NCBI GenBank assembly: GCA_021799325.1
Contig: JAJZAS010000009.1
Span: forward strand, 1-16,126
From: Bacillota bacterium
GTDB lineage: Bacteria > Bacillota > Bacilli > Alicyclobacillales > SLC66
Direction: 5' to 3'
DNA: 16,126 bases
A program made the translations under genes and the position numbers. Below are positions 15,047 to 16,126 of this stretch, piece by piece. The notes beneath the pieces were generated by a model, which saw only the letters and a list, made by a program, of their open reading frames with translations, ran no database searches and was not told the origin of the DNA. Numbering within the stretch: the first letter of the stretch is position 1; the number at the start of each line of letters is the position of its first letter.

Positions 15047-15511
15047 ATGCATATTGTTTTATTTGAACCGCAAATTCCGCCCAATACTGGTAACGTGGCA
15101 AGGACATGCGCCGCCACGCACACCACGCTTCATTTGGTCGAACCGCTCGGCTTTCGTATTGATGACAAGACGCTAAAACGGGCAGGATTGGATTATTGGC
15201 ACTTGGTGGAAGTGAAAGTCCATCCGAACTTGCATGAGGTGATCCAGGAGGCAGAGGCGGCGGGGGCCAACTGTTATTTTTATACTAAATTTGCGACAAA
15301 AATCTATTCAGAAGCGAATTATCGGTCAGGAGACTATCTGGTGTTTGGAAAAGAGACGACCGGACTACCTGCTTTTGTCCATGAAAATTATCCGGATTCA
15401 CGCTATCGATTGCCTATGGGGGAGGGATTACGCTCCTTAAACCTCTCCAATTCTGTCGCGATTGTCCTTTACGAGGGATTGAGGCAACTGAATTTCCCCG
15501 GCTTGTCCTGA
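15047..15511 (+). CDS. trmL: tRNA (cytidine/uridine(34)-2'-O)-methyltransferase TrmL
   Basis: SPOUT-class methyltransferase that 2'-O-methylates the wobble base (C34 or cmnm5U34) of leucine tRNAs, with S-adenosylmethionine as donor. The 154 residues match E. coli TrmL in length and are a bare SPOUT domain. Motifs: IVLFEPQIPPNTGNVARTCAAT at the N-terminus, GLDYWHLV near 50, the SAM-site LVFGKETTGLP around 100-110, and the knot segment LPMGEGLRSLNLSNSVAIVLYE near the C-terminus. The ATG at 15047 is chosen for AGAGGTG (15033-15039) 7 bases upstream; the frame is open to 14984 but family members begin at MHIVLFEP. Its last 75 bases overlap the end of the convergent TetR-type gene. It is divergent from the iclR-type gene. 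Confidence 0.95.
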   Translation: MHIVLFEPQIPPNTGNVARTCAATHTTLHLVEPLGFRIDDKTLKRAGLDYWHLVEVKVHPNLHEVIQEAEAAGANCYFYTKFATKIYSEANYRSGDYLVFGKETTGLPAFVHENYPDSRYRLPMGEGLRSLNLSNSVAIVLYEGLRQLNFPGLS

Positions 15512-16078
15512 ACGGGAAAGGCCAGAGATGATGAGTTGCTCCATTGCAGGAGAAAAACCGGTGAGCTCCTCACCTGAACCCGTAAAAATATGGTGAATAG
15601 CGCGGATGCTGATGCCGCCAAAGATCGACCATGCGGCGGTTTCTGGGTCGCTAGATACAAATTCCCCGTTGGCTATGCCGTTTTCCACGATCGTCTGAAT
15701 AGAACGGACATAGTGGACGAGCATGCGGCGAAACTCACGCTGCCGTGTATCTTCTCCCCAGGCTTCACGCAGGATAATGATGCAAAAATCCCGGTATTCT
15801 TGGAAAAATGCGAGTTGTTCGCGGATGATTACACGTAATTGCTCAGTGGCGGACGCTTGTTCGGGGAGCTTAGACAACACACTTTCTCCAAGCAGTTTGG
15901 TGCCTTCATCGACGAGAAAGACAAACAAGTCTTCTTTGCTCTTGAAATGATAGTAGATGGTCCCTTTTGCCACTTTGGCTTTGGCGGCGATTTCGTCCAT
16001 GGTCGCCTTCTCAAACCCCCGTACTGAAAAGACATCCACCGCTGCGTTGAATATGGCGCGAGTTTTTGCGATACGCAT
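15437..16078 (-). CDS. TetR/AcrR family transcriptional regulator
   Basis: Dimeric repressor of the TetR family. The 213 residues start with a helix-turn-helix (about 5-50: RGFEKATMDEIAAKAKVAKGTIYYHFKSKEDLF, including the family-typical YYHF recognition end), followed by an all-helical ligand-binding domain (about 60-200). The start ATG has AAGGGGTGG about 7 bases upstream. The gene lies at the window edge, so a divergently transcribed target beyond 16126 cannot be seen; the ligand and target are unknown. The C-terminal 25 codons lie antisense to the 3' end of trmL. The overlap leaves no room for a bidirectional terminator between the two genes. Confidence 0.92.
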   Translation of the reverse strand: MRIAKTRAIFNAAVDVFSVRGFEKATMDEIAAKAKVAKGTIYYHFKSKEDLFVFLVDEGTKLLGESVLSKLPEQASATEQLRVIIREQLAFFQEYRDFCIIILREAWGEDTRQREFRRMLVHYVRSIQTIVENGIANGEFVSSDPETAAWSIFGGISIRAIHHIFTGSGEELTGFSPAMEQLIISGLSRSGQAGEIQLPQSLVKDNRDRIGEV

Positions 16079-16098
16079 GGTTCGCCACCCCTTCTTTC

Positions 16099-16112
16099 TA
16101 ATTGGAAAATTA
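16099..16112. promoter_or_regulatory. Short inverted repeat upstream of the TetR-type gene, possible operator
   Basis: TAATT (16099-16103) and AATTA (16108-16112) flank GGAA, about 21 bases upstream of the TetR-type start codon. TetR proteins usually bind palindromes near their own start. The site is short and AT-rich and may be chance; the rest of the promoter lies at the window edge. Confidence 0.25.
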
Positions 16113-16126
16113 CCGCATCTGCATCG

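Overview
The window looks like chromosomal DNA of a motile, endospore-forming member of the Bacillota, possibly an Alicyclobacillaceae-like lineage. The evidence is a spore germination (gerA-type) locus, a CotS-like spore protein, B. subtilis-like QueG and RocB relatives, GGAGG-type ribosome binding sites and U-tailed hairpin terminators. The genus is inference. No rRNA, tRNA, CRISPR array or insertion sequence was seen.

Layout. (1) 1-2416: an overlapping pair, a RocB-like M20 hydrolase and a dimethylargininase-family enzyme, which looks like an arginine-derivative catabolic operon and ends at a hairpin terminator. (2) 2500-7512: a compact chemotaxis signalling operon, cheA-cheW-mcp. It has a sigma-A-like promoter, a structured leader that can hide the cheA ribosome binding site, and a strong terminator. 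The receptor has almost no extracellular domain and carries seven HAMP-like units of about 45 residues. (3) 7633-9189: a large serine recombinase. About 30 bases after its stop codon begins the 3' third of a gerAA gene whose 5' two thirds are not in the window. (4) 9214-11004: the gerAA remnant, an intact gerAB, and a small two-membrane-segment protein resembling the D subunits of germinant receptors; no gerAC is present. (5) 11079-12669: rnhA (RNase HI) and queG (epoxyqueuosine reductase), nearly touching. (6) 12666-14885, minus strand: an IclR-type regulator followed by a CotS-like kinase-fold spore protein with a long disordered N-terminus. (7) 15047-16078: trmL (tRNA wobble methyltransferase), convergent with and overlapping a TetR-type regulator by 75 bases.

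Most interesting is the recombinase/gerAA junction. The recombinase gene ends exactly where a forespore gene begins in mid-reading-frame, and no gerAA 5' part precedes it within 9.2 kb. This is the geometry expected of one end of an integrated element inside gerAA, like the skin element in sigK with its recombinase SpoIVCA. If so, the recombinase and possibly the chemotaxis and arginine genes to its left lie on an element whose excision would rebuild a germination gene. A fixed deletion or rearrangement is the main alternative. The second notable signal is the cheA leader, where two mutually exclusive folds compete for the same bases and one occludes the ribosome binding site.
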